A DNA stretch of 64,000 nucleotides, taken from contig DLGF01000014.1 in NCBI GenBank assembly GCA_002482545.1, positions 1-64,000 of the forward strand, read 5' to 3'. Source of the stretch: Sporomusaceae bacterium UBA7701 (lineage in GTDB: Bacteria; Bacillota; Negativicutes; Sporomusales; UBA7701). The notes beneath the pieces are model-generated. The model had not been told where the DNA came from. It searched no databases and saw only the letters and a program-made list of their open reading frames with translations. Of the stretch, positions 26,026 to 33,474 are shown in pieces. Position 1 is the stretch's first letter. Each line of letters opens with the position of its first letter. Made by a program: the position numbers and the translations under genes.

Positions 26026-26121
26026 TCGATACGCCCCCTCAAGCGGCCGGCGGCAGCGCCTCTCCGGGCATCCACCGGCCTGAATCTCTAAATATTAGTA
26101 TGGCTTAGTTTGCTAACAACC

Positions 26122-26156
26122 CGCGCCCGGTTTTCACCGGGCGCGCTATTTTTTTC
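26122..26156 (+). terminator. Terminator-like hairpin between permease and purE
   Basis: Stem CGCGCCCGG / CCGGGCGCG with a 6-base loop. The T-run (ATTTTTTTCG) follows on the rightward strand, not the leftward strand that carries the genes. It may attenuate leftward reading only weakly. Confidence 0.5.
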
Positions 26157-26162
26157 GCTATG

Positions 26163-27533
26163 CTATTCGTTGAGGAAAATAAATCTTGCAACCACCAGAA
26201 CCGCCAGAACATACACAATCCAGTGGACATCCCGGCCGCGTCCGCTGATCAGCTTCAGCAGCGGATACATCACCAGACCGGCGGAAATCCCGTTGGCGAT
26301 GCTGTAGGTGAACGGCATCAGCGCGATGGTCAGGAAAGCCGGGAGGCTCTCGGTAAAGTCGTTGAAGTCAATATGGCGCACCGATTCCATCATCAGCGCC
26401 CCCACAATGATCAGGGCCGGAGCGGTGGCGGCGTCGGGAATCAGCCCCGCAAGCGGCGTGAAGAACAACGCCAGGAGGAACAGCCCGCCGCAGGTTACGG
26501 CGGTGAGGCCGGTGCGGCCGCCGGCGCCGACCCCGGCGGCGCTTTCGACATACGCAGTGATCGTGCTGGTGCCCAGCATGGCCCCCAGGCTGACGCCGGT
26601 GGCGTCAACCAGCATGGCTTTGCCGATGCCGGGGAAATTGCCCTTCTTGTCCATCAGGCCGGCCTTGGAGGCGGTGCCTACCAGCGTGCCCATGGTATCG
26701 AACAGTTCGACAAAAGTAAAGGTGAAAATGATCGTGAACAGCCCCATGCTCAATGCGCCCTTGATGTCCAGCGCCAGGAAGGCGTTTTGGCTGAAATTCG
26801 GCATGGCCACCGGGCTGAAGCCGGCGGGAATCTGGACAATGCCCATGATTATGGCCAGAATCGTGGTGGTCAGAATGCCGATCAGCATCGAGCCTTTCAC
26901 GTTGCGGGCCATAAGGACGCCGATGAAAATAAGGCCGAACACGGCAAGAAGCACTTGTTTGTCAGCCAGCTTACCCATCTCGATGATGGTTTCGAAATAA
27001 AGCGGCGTACCGTTGCCCTTGGCGGCGATAATCTTTTCCAAGGTAGGCGGAATGAGCGACAGGCGGATGCTCATCAGCCCGGAAAGCTTCAGGCCGATAA
27101 TGGTGATGAACAGGCCGATGCCGACGGTGATGGCATGCTTGAGCGAGGCCGGCATGCCTTCGACCAGCAGCTGGCGGACTTGGGTAACGGTAAGTAAGAT
27201 AAAGATCAGGCCGGAGATAAAGACCGCGCCCAGAGCCACTTGCCAGGATACGCCCATCCCTATGACTACCGTGAAAGCGTAGAAGGCGTTCAGACCCATG
27301 CCGGGAGCTAACGCTATGGGGTAGTTGACGAACAGCCCCATCATGATGGTGACAATGCCGGCGCCGATGGCGGTGGCAAGGAGCACGGCATTCTTGTCCA
27401 TTCCGGCCGCGCTGAGGATGCTGGGATTGACGAACAGGATGTAGGCCATCGTCATGAACGTCGTCATTCCCGCCATGATTTCCGTTTTGGCGTCGGTTTT
27501 CCGCGCTTGAAGCGCAAACAGTTTTTCCAGCAT
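26163..27533 (-). CDS. NCS2/AzgA-family purine (hypoxanthine/guanine) permease
   Basis: A 456-aa inner-membrane transporter with about 12-14 hydrophobic spans. EIMAGMTTFMTMAYILFVNP at the start and GTSTITAYVESAAGVGAGG in the middle are typical of the AzgA/PbuG/PbuO group, importing hypoxanthine, guanine or adenine by proton symport. The start at 27533 follows GGGAGAC; an upstream in-frame ATG lies within the leader and has no site. It is directly behind the tandem riboswitch. Confidence 0.92.
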   Translation of the reverse strand: MLEKLFALQARKTDAKTEIMAGMTTFMTMAYILFVNPSILSAAGMDKNAVLLATAIGAGIVTIMMGLFVNYPIALAPGMGLNAFYAFTVVIGMGVSWQVALGAVFISGLIFILLTVTQVRQLLVEGMPASLKHAITVGIGLFITIIGLKLSGLMSIRLSLIPPTLEKIIAAKGNGTPLYFETIIEMGKLADKQVLLAVFGLIFIGVLMARNVKGSMLIGILTTTILAIIMGIVQIPAGFSPVAMPNFSQNAFLALDIKGALSMGLFTIIFTFTFVELFDTMGTLVGTASKAGLMDKKGNFPGIGKAMLVDATGVSLGAMLGTSTITAYVESAAGVGAGGRTGLTAVTCGGLFLLALFFTPLAGLIPDAATAPALIIVGALMMESVRHIDFNDFTESLPAFLTIALMPFTYSIANGISAGLVMYPLLKLISGRGRDVHWIVYVLAVLVVARFIFLNE

Positions 27534-27605
27534 AATTGTCTCCCTTTCCCATAAAAGTCTAAAACTGTTTTCCAGTATACCCCTCACCGAACGATTCTAT
27601 CACCT

Positions 27606-27671
27606 CCAGAAAAACCAATAGCCCGGACGGGAAAGTCTTTCTCGTAAGGAGCGAAACTTCCCCGCCCGGGC
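27606..27671 (-). terminator. Expression-platform terminator of the purine leader
   Basis: On the leftward strand a long imperfect stem (27657-27671 with 27621-27635: GCCCGGGCGGGGAAG with CTTTCCCGTCCGGGC) is followed by TATTGGTTTTTC. Its 5' arm overlaps the last conserved segment of the upstream aptamer, so ligand binding should prevent the terminator from forming. Confidence 0.8.
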
Positions 27672-27786
27672 TTTTATCCCTTCGGTGTGGCGTCACTGGA
27701 ACACCTGTACCACTCGGTCGCAAACCGCAGCTACCCCCTCTCTTTGTGGCGAGGGGTCGCCGCGCGGAACCCTAGGTACACTTTCA
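27661..27786 (-). ncRNA. ykkC-type PRPP riboswitch aptamer
   Basis: Read leftward, the stretch holds the ykkC core GTGTACCTAGGGTTCCGCG near its 5' end and GGGATAAAAGCCCGGG at its 3' end; GTGT and ACAC near the ends pair. The layout with an extra stem and the purine context fits ykkC subtype 2b (PRPP) rather than the guanidine-I class. The PRPP assignment rests on context and on reported guanine-PRPP tandems, so it is an inference. The ykkC core itself is plain. Confidence 0.82.
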
Positions 27787-27853
27787 CCCGTAGTCAGGCA
27801 ATTTACGGTCGCCTGGTAGAAACTCTTGAGCCATATCCTCAATATTATACGAG
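27787..27853 (-). ncRNA. Guanine-class purine riboswitch aptamer
   Basis: Read leftward: CTCGTATAATATTGAGGATA, TGGCTCAAGAGTTTCTACC, then AGGCGACCGTAAATTGCCT and GACTACGGG. This matches the purine aptamer (P1 CTCGTA/TACGGG, conserved GATATGG and GTTTCTACC, P3 loop CCGTAAA). The specificity base before TACG is C, as in guanine-binding members (U in adenine riboswitches). It is joined directly to the PRPP aptamer downstream. Confidence 0.93.
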
Positions 27854-27875
27854 CAATATTCTGTTTTACACATAT

Positions 27876-27905
27876 ATTGTAGCAGCAGGCGACAAATCGT
27901 GTCAA
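27876..27905 (-). promoter_or_regulatory. Sigma-A promoter of the purine leader
   Basis: On the leftward strand, TTGACA (27905-27900), an 18-base spacer and TACAAT (27881-27876). Transcription would begin about 15 bases before the guanine aptamer. Confidence 0.75.
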
Positions 27906-28090
27906 CGAAAAAATGAACTTTATTCCGTTATAAATTTTAAATGTTCGACTTTTCCGAATCCTCCCGCACCATCGGACCGGATGGAATTGTGAACAATTGT
28001 TCTATATTTATAACATTTAGTACTATTATAGATATTCTTTATAATCAAAGGAATTTTAAAATTTTTATTAATGAATGTTCGGAAAATGGA

Positions 28091-28119
28091 TTGTTTTTAT
28101 CATTTTGAGGCCGTATAAT
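28091..28119 (+). promoter_or_regulatory. Promoter of the glycine reductase leader
   Basis: TTGTTT, a 17-base spacer and TATAAT (28114-28119), about 40 bases before the glycine aptamers. The region upstream (27990-28090) is very AT-rich. Confidence 0.6.
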
Positions 28120-28159
28120 GAATTTAGGGATTTATCTGAAAATTGCATATACCGGATGA

Positions 28160-28245
28160 CGGGCACGGGAGAGACTCGCCGCAGGCGGGCGCCGAAGGAG
28201 CAAGCTGGACCGAAACTTTCAGGCAAAAGGACCGTACCCCGACGG
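28160..28245 (+). ncRNA. Glycine riboswitch, aptamer 1
   Basis: Contains CGGGAGAGACTCGCCG, GCGCCGAAGGAGCAAGC and AAACTTTCAGGCAAAAGGAC, the conserved blocks of the gcvT-type aptamer. It is the first of two in tandem, the arrangement usual for glycine switches. It precedes the glycine reductase operon. Confidence 0.93.
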
Positions 28246-28325
28246 ATCTCTGGAGAGTCCGCTCAGCGGCACCAAAGGGGTATACGGATCTTCCGTGGAA
28301 TCTCTCAGGTAACAGGACAGAGGCC
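28246..28325 (+). ncRNA. Glycine riboswitch, aptamer 2
   Basis: The second aptamer: CTCTGGAGAGTCC, AGCGGCACCAAAGGGG and AATCTCTCAGGTAACAGGAC. Its 3' end (ACAGAGG) is shared with the terminator stem, so glycine binding should allow read-through into grdX. Confidence 0.93.
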
Positions 28326-28346
28326 CTTCCAAGGCCTCTGTTTTTT
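28317..28346 (+). terminator. Glycine-controlled terminator
   Basis: Stem ACAGAGGCC / GGCCTCTGT with a 7-base loop and a T-run (TTTTTATTTT). The 5' arm overlaps aptamer 2. Confidence 0.88.
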
Positions 28347-28506
28347 ATTTTGCCATTATCAAAGTGTAATAACGAGACCACTGTGATTGGACTTTTTTCC
28401 AGCACCAGCACATAACCGCCGGCAACCTGCGCATATACTAGTATTTAAGGCCTTGGGCGCTCTTCCAAGCTGCTGCAGGCCAGCGTCCGAAACAGGAGGT
28501 GAATCC

Positions 28507-28911
28507 GTGCGCCTGATCGTCACCAATAATCCGCTCGTCGAAGCGTACATATCCGCCCACGGTCTCGACAAATACTACCAAATAGCCTGGATCGAGGGCT
28601 ACACCGAAGATGTGCTCCGTCATGTCCGGAATTTATGCCACAGCCACCACCGGTTGATCACCCATCCCCTGACCGGCAGCGTCAAGCCCAACCATACTCC
28701 CTTTAAGACCGTAGTGCTGGAGCAAGGCGACGCCAAAGTCGTCGACCTGGAATCGGTCCAACTGGCCGAGGCCGGGCTCGGCAAAGCGCTCGACCTGCTA
28801 AAGAGCAGGCCGCGGCCTGAAGCGGCCTTCCGATTTTCCGACGACTTCGCCGTCATTGACCTGGACTTCTTCAAGAGTTATCTCTTAAGCGTCGTCAATT
28901 ATCCCGGCTAA
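28507..28911 (+). CDS. grdX: GrdX family protein
   Basis: A 134-aa protein that opens the glycine reductase operon. GrdX is commonly found at this position in Stickland organisms; its biochemical role is not established. The sequence starts VRLIVTNNPLVEAYISAHGL. GTG at 28507 is chosen because AGGAGGTGA lies 5 bases upstream; a longer frame upstream runs into the leader and lacks a site. Confidence 0.85.
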   Translation: MRLIVTNNPLVEAYISAHGLDKYYQIAWIEGYTEDVLRHVRNLCHSHHRLITHPLTGSVKPNHTPFKTVVLEQGDAKVVDLESVQLAEAGLGKALDLLKSRPRPEAAFRFSDDFAVIDLDFFKSYLLSVVNYPG

Positions 28912-28958
28912 CGGCCGGTGCAATAATTGGATTACTACATATAAGGAGGAAACCCTGC

Positions 28959-29888
28959 ATGCAAGAGTACGATATCATCATCGTCGGCGCCGGACCGGCC
29001 GGGTTGACTGCGGCCCTTTACAGCGCCCGCAGCAAACTCAAGACGCTGTATATCGAGAAACTCTCCACCGGCGGTCAGGCGGCAACGACGGATGAGATCG
29101 AGAACTATCCCGGCTTCCCCCACGGCGTGACCGGTCCCAGTTTATCCGCCCAGATGGAAGAACAGGCGAAGCGTTTCGGCGCCGAGAGACTGGCCGCCAA
29201 GGTGGAAAAACTCAAAATGGACGGCGACCTGCGCATCGTCTGCACCAACAAGGGCGATTTCCGGGCCAAGGTCGTCATCATCGCTTCCGGCGCGGCGCCG
29301 AAGCTCCTCGGCTGCCCGGGCGAACTCAAATTCCGCGCCCGCGGCGTTTCCTACTGCGCCACCTGCGACGCCGCTTTCTATGAAGGCGCCAACGTCATGG
29401 TGATCGGCGGCGGCGACTCGGCGGTCGAAGAAGCCAACTACCTCACGAAATTCGCCGATAAAGTCACCCTCGTCCATCGCCGCAACAGCCTGAGAGCAAC
29501 CAAGGTCGTGCAGGACCGGGCCCTGGCCAACCCCAAGATGGAGTTTGCCTGGAATTCGGTTGTCGAGGAAATTGAGGGCGAAGACGTCGTGGAGAGAGTT
29601 ATTCTCAAGGACGTCACCACCGGCGAGAAGCGCACGGTAGAGGTCGAAGGCGTATTCATCTACGTCGGCCTCGAACCCAACACCGACTGGCTGGAGGGCC
29701 AGATCGAAACCGACGAGCACGGCTACATCCCCACCGACGACAACATGCGCACCAATGTCCCCGGCGTGTACGCCATCGGCGACGTGCGCACCAAACTCCT
29801 GCGCCAGGTGGTCACCGCAGCGGCAGACGGCGCTATCGCCGCCTTTCATGCGGAGAAATACATGGAAAGCAAATTTGACCATAAGTAA
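28959..29888 (+). CDS. trxB: Thioredoxin reductase
   Basis: A 309-aa FAD/NADPH enzyme. IIVGAGPAGLTAALYSAR binds FAD, YCATCDAAFYEG holds the redox Cys pair, VIGGGDSAVEEA binds NADPH and GVYAIGDVR closes the FAD site. Within this operon it passes electrons from NADPH to TrxA, which reduces the selenoenzyme GrdA. Confidence 0.95.
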   Translation: MQEYDIIIVGAGPAGLTAALYSARSKLKTLYIEKLSTGGQAATTDEIENYPGFPHGVTGPSLSAQMEEQAKRFGAERLAAKVEKLKMDGDLRIVCTNKGDFRAKVVIIASGAAPKLLGCPGELKFRARGVSYCATCDAAFYEGANVMVIGGGDSAVEEANYLTKFADKVTLVHRRNSLRATKVVQDRALANPKMEFAWNSVVEEIEGEDVVERVILKDVTTGEKRTVEVEGVFIYVGLEPNTDWLEGQIETDEHGYIPTDDNMRTNVPGVYAIGDVRTKLLRQVVTAAADGAIAAFHAEKYMESKFDHK

Positions 29889-29918
29889 GCCGAATGAAGA
29901 TAAGGAGGTGAATTTCCA

Positions 29919-30245
29919 ATGGCTGGTTTAACCGAACTCACCAAGGATAACTTCGATCAAGAGGTCAAAGAAAGCTCGCTCCCCGTCCTTGTCGACTTCT
30001 GGGGCCCCAAGTGCGTGCCTTGCATGGGCCTGATGCCGGTGGTGGAAGAACTGGCCGGCAAATACGCCGGCAAAGTCAAGTTCTGCAAAGTCAACACCGC
30101 TGAAAATCGGCGGCTGGCAATCCAGCTCAGAGTCATGAGCTTGCCGACCTTCCAGTTTTACAAAGGCGGCGAAGTTGTGGCCGAGCTGCAGGGCAGCTTC
30201 GGGCAAGAGGAGATCGAAGAGAAACTACAAGCCTTGATTGGCTAA
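29919..30245 (+). CDS. trxA: Thioredoxin, glycine-reductase type
   Basis: A 108-aa thioredoxin. The active site is WGPKCVPC instead of the usual WCGPC: the first Cys is shifted and the pair is CVPC, as known for thioredoxins of Stickland glycine-reductase operons. The cis-Pro region is MSLPTFQFY. It reduces GrdA after each turnover. AAGGAGGTGA precedes the ATG. Confidence 0.94.
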   Translation: MAGLTELTKDNFDQEVKESSLPVLVDFWGPKCVPCMGLMPVVEELAGKYAGKVKFCKVNTAENRRLAIQLRVMSLPTFQFYKGGEVVAELQGSFGQEEIEEKLQALIG

Positions 30246-30261
30246 GAACAGGAGGGATAAG

Positions 30262-31548
30262 ATGCGCCTCACTCTTGGAAAAATAACCATAAAAGGCCTG
30301 GACTTCGGTAGCGCTACCAGGGTGGAAAACGGCAAGCTCTTTGTCAACAAAGAGGAGCTCGTGGCTCTCATCCGCGAAGACAGCCGCGTCGCCAGCGCCG
30401 AGGTCTTCCTGGCCCGTCCCGGCGAAAGCGTGCGGATCGTTCCCGTCAAAGACGTGATCGAGCCCCGCGTGAAAGTCGAAGGCCCCGGCAACATTTTCCC
30501 GGGCTTCATCGGCAAGCTGGATCCCGTCGGCTCAGGCCGCACCCACGTGCTTCAAGGCGCCGCCGTTGTCACCACCGGCAAAATCGTCGGCTTCCAGGAA
30601 GGCATCATTGATATGACCGGTCCTGGCGCCCAGTTCACCCCCTTCTCCCAAACCTTCAACGTAGTCGTAAAAGTCGAACCGGTAGCCGGCCTTCACCAGC
30701 ACGACCACGAAAACGTCGTCCGGATGGCCGGGTTCAAAGCCGCCGCTTACATCGGCGAAGCCGGCCGCAACACAGCGCCCGACACCGAGGAAGTCTACGA
30801 ATGGCCCAGCCTGGCTGAAGCCATGACCAAACACCCCGGCCTTCCGAAAGTGGCCTATGTGTATATGCTGCAAACCCAGGGCCTGCTGCACGACACCTAT
30901 GTATACGGCGTAGACGCCAAACGCATTATTCCGACCCTGATTTCGCCGACCGAAGTGTTTGACGGCGCGATCGTCAGCGGCAACTGCGTTTCCGCCTGCG
31001 ACAAAAACCCCACCTACGTTCATCTCAACCAACCCATCATCACCGAGCTTTTCAAACGGCACGGCAAGGACTATAACTTCGTTGGCGTCATCATCACCAA
31101 CGAAAACGTCACCCTCGCCGATAAGGAGCGTTCCTCCAACTACACCTCCCGCCTGGCCGAAATGCTCGGCGTAGATGCGGCCATCGTCAGCGAAGAAGGC
31201 TTCGGCAACCCCGACGCCGACCTGGTTATGAACTGCCGCAAACTGGAACAAAAAGGCATCAAAACAGTTCTCGTCACCGACGAGTACGCCGGTCGCGACG
31301 GCAGCTCCCAATCGCTGGCCGACACTACGCCGGAAGCCAACGCGGTGATCACCGCCGGCAACGCCAATGAAACCATCGTTCTGCCGAAGCTCGACACCCT
31401 CATCGGCCATATCGACGTCGTCGACGTCATCGCCGGCGGGTTTTCCGGTTCGCTTCGTCCAGACGGCACCATCGAGGTGGAGATCCAGGCCCTTACCGGC
31501 GCCACCAGTGAAGTTGGCTTCATCAAACTGACGGCCAAAGGCATGTAG
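30262..31548 (+). CDS. grdE: Glycine reductase component B, alpha/beta proprotein
   Basis: A 428-aa precursor. The site SGNCVSACDKNPTYVHLN contains the Asn-Cys bond that is cleaved in this family to give two chains, with the Cys converted to a carbonyl (pyruvoyl-type) cofactor that forms a Schiff base with glycine. With GrdB it makes the substrate-specific component B. The start at 30262 follows AGGAGGGAT. Confidence 0.93.
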   Translation: MRLTLGKITIKGLDFGSATRVENGKLFVNKEELVALIREDSRVASAEVFLARPGESVRIVPVKDVIEPRVKVEGPGNIFPGFIGKLDPVGSGRTHVLQGAAVVTTGKIVGFQEGIIDMTGPGAQFTPFSQTFNVVVKVEPVAGLHQHDHENVVRMAGFKAAAYIGEAGRNTAPDTEEVYEWPSLAEAMTKHPGLPKVAYVYMLQTQGLLHDTYVYGVDAKRIIPTLISPTEVFDGAIVSGNCVSACDKNPTYVHLNQPIITELFKRHGKDYNFVGVIITNENVTLADKERSSNYTSRLAEMLGVDAAIVSEEGFGNPDADLVMNCRKLEQKGIKTVLVTDEYAGRDGSSQSLADTTPEANAVITAGNANETIVLPKLDTLIGHIDVVDVIAGGFSGSLRPDGTIEVEIQALTGATSEVGFIKLTAKGM

Positions 31549-31590
31549 TATTATCCACAACAGCATAAAAACAATAAGGAGGAATCAACC

Positions 31591-32061
31591 ATGGCAATAC
31601 TGGCTGGCAAACAAGTCATTATTGTCGGCGACCGTGACGGTATTCCCGGTCCGGCCATTGCGGAATGCGCAACCAGCGCCGGCGCCGAGATCGCCTTCGC
31701 CACGACCGAATGCTTTGTCTGAACGGCCGCCGGCTCAATGGACCTGCAGATCCAAGCCCGGATCAAAGAACTCGCCGAACAAATCGGCGGCGAAAAAATC
31801 GTTGTGCTTCTCGGGGCCGCTGAACCCGACAGCGCTTCGATCGCCGCGGAAACGGTAACTCTGGGCGACCCGACCTATGCAGGTACATTAGCGGGAGTCC
31901 CGTTGGGACTCAGCGTTTATCACATTGTCGAACCGGAAATCAAAGCCGAAGTTGCTCCGAATGTCTACGAGGAGCAGATCGCGATGATGGAAATGGTGTT
32001 AGATGTGGACCGCCTTACGGCCGAAGTGTCGAAGATGCGGCAAGAAGGAAGCAAATTCTAA
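31591..32061 (+). CDS. grdA: Glycine reductase selenoprotein A
   Basis: A 156-aa selenoprotein, read through an in-frame TGA at codon 44 (31720-31722) in the motif ECFVUTAAGSMDL. The frame continues unbroken to TAA at 32061. Cys and Sec form the redox-active CxxU pair. GrdA takes the carboxymethyl group from component B as a Sec-thioether and passes acetyl-level product to component C. Naive gene calling would break it at the TGA. AAGGAGG precedes the ATG. Confidence 0.96.
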
Positions 32062-32079
32062 CAGGGAGGGGGTAATTCC

Positions 32080-33387
32080 GTGTCCAAACTGAGAGTAGTC
32101 CACTACCTGAACCAATTCTTTGGTCAGATCGGTGGCGAAGACAAAGCAGACACCGCTCCGCTCAAGAAGGATGGAGTAGTAGGTCCGGGTATGGCCCTGA
32201 ATGGCGCCTTCAAAGGCGAGGCTGAAATCGTTGGCACCGTCATTTGCGGTGACAGCCATTTCGCCGAGAATATGGATGCTGATCTGAGTCAGATTATCGG
32301 TTTCATCAAGGAATACAAACCCGACCTGGTAGTGGCGGGCCCGGCCTTCAACGCCGGCCGCTACGGCACGGCGTGCGGCGCCGTTGCCGAAGCCGTCCAG
32401 GCCCAGCTCGGCATTCCGGCGGTAACCGGTATGTATGTAGAAAACCCGGGCACCGACATGTACAAAAAAGCGGTGTATATCGTCAGTACTCCCGACTCGG
32501 CGGTCGGCATGAGAGATGCCGTTCCCAAGATGGCCGCCCTTGCCCTCAAACTGGCCAAAAACCAGTCAGTCACCCCCGAAGAAGACCATTATATCTCCCG
32601 CGGCATCCGCAAAAACTTCTTCGCCGAGGAGATCGGGGCCAGGCGCGCCGTCGACATGCTTGTGGCCAAGCTGGCCGGCAAGCCGTTCACCACTGAGCTG
32701 CCCATGCCCGCCTTCGACCGCGTCCCGCCCAATCCCGCCATCAAGGATATCACCAAAGCGACCATCGCTCTCGTGACCTCCGGCGGTATCGTTCCTAAGG
32801 GCAATCCCGATCATATCGAATCTTCTTCCGCCTCCAAGTACGGGAAGTATTCTCTGGCAGGCGTGACCGACCTCACCGCGGAAACCCATGCCACCGCGCA
32901 CGGCGGCTACGACCCCGTCTACGCCAATGAAGACGCCGACCGCGTTCTGCCGGTCGATGTCATGCGCGACCTGGAAAAAGAAGGCAAGATCGGTAAGCTC
33001 CACGAGTTCTGGTATGCAACTGTCGGTAACGGAACCGCGGTTGCCAGCGCAGCGAAGTTCGGCCGCAGCATTGCGGAAGACCTTAAGGCCGCTGGCGTCC
33101 ACGCCGTTATCGTCACCTCCACCTGAGGGACTTGCACTCGCTGCGGCGCAGCGATATTGAAAGAAATCGAAAGAGCCGGCTTCCCGGTTGTGCACATGTG
33201 CACCATCGTGCCCATCAGTAAAACGGTTGGCGCCAACCGGATCGTGCCGACAGTAGCCATCCCCCACCCGCTTGGCAACCCTGCCCTCTCCCGTGAGGAA
33301 GAAAAGGTTCTCCGCCGCAAACTGGTGGAACGGGCTCTTAAAGCCCTCACTACCGAAGTGGACGGCCAGACCGTATTCGAGCAGTAA
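32080..33387 (+). CDS. grdB: Glycine reductase component B, selenoprotein gamma subunit
   Basis: A 435-aa selenoprotein starting at GTG (GGGAGGGGG upstream). TGA at 33124-33126 is codon 349, in VTSTUGTCTRCGAAI, the expected Sec site. The downstream frame (ILKEIERAGFPVVHMCTIVP) continues to TAA at 33387. With processed GrdE it activates glycine. Two Sec codons in one operon require selA, selB, selC and selD, none of which is in this window. Confidence 0.95.
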
Positions 33388-33402
33388 TCGGGGGACAAGA
33401 CC

Positions 33403-33440
33403 AAAAAGGGGAGTCGCGCGATGCGCCGGCTCCCCTTTTT
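33403..33440 (+). terminator. Hairpin inside the grd operon (grdB-grdC gap)
   Basis: Stem AAAAAGGGGAG / CTCCCCTTTTT with a 16-base loop. It ends in a T-run and lies between grdB and grdC. It may lower expression of grdC and grdD relative to grdB, or protect the 3' end of an upstream transcript. Confidence 0.7.
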
Positions 33441-33474
33441 AAAACATTAGAACTTTGCGACGGAGGTTGACACT

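Noticed and set aside
30532..31566. 344-codon open frame antisense to grdE
   Set aside because: Codon shadow of grdE with low-complexity Gly/Val/Asp content.
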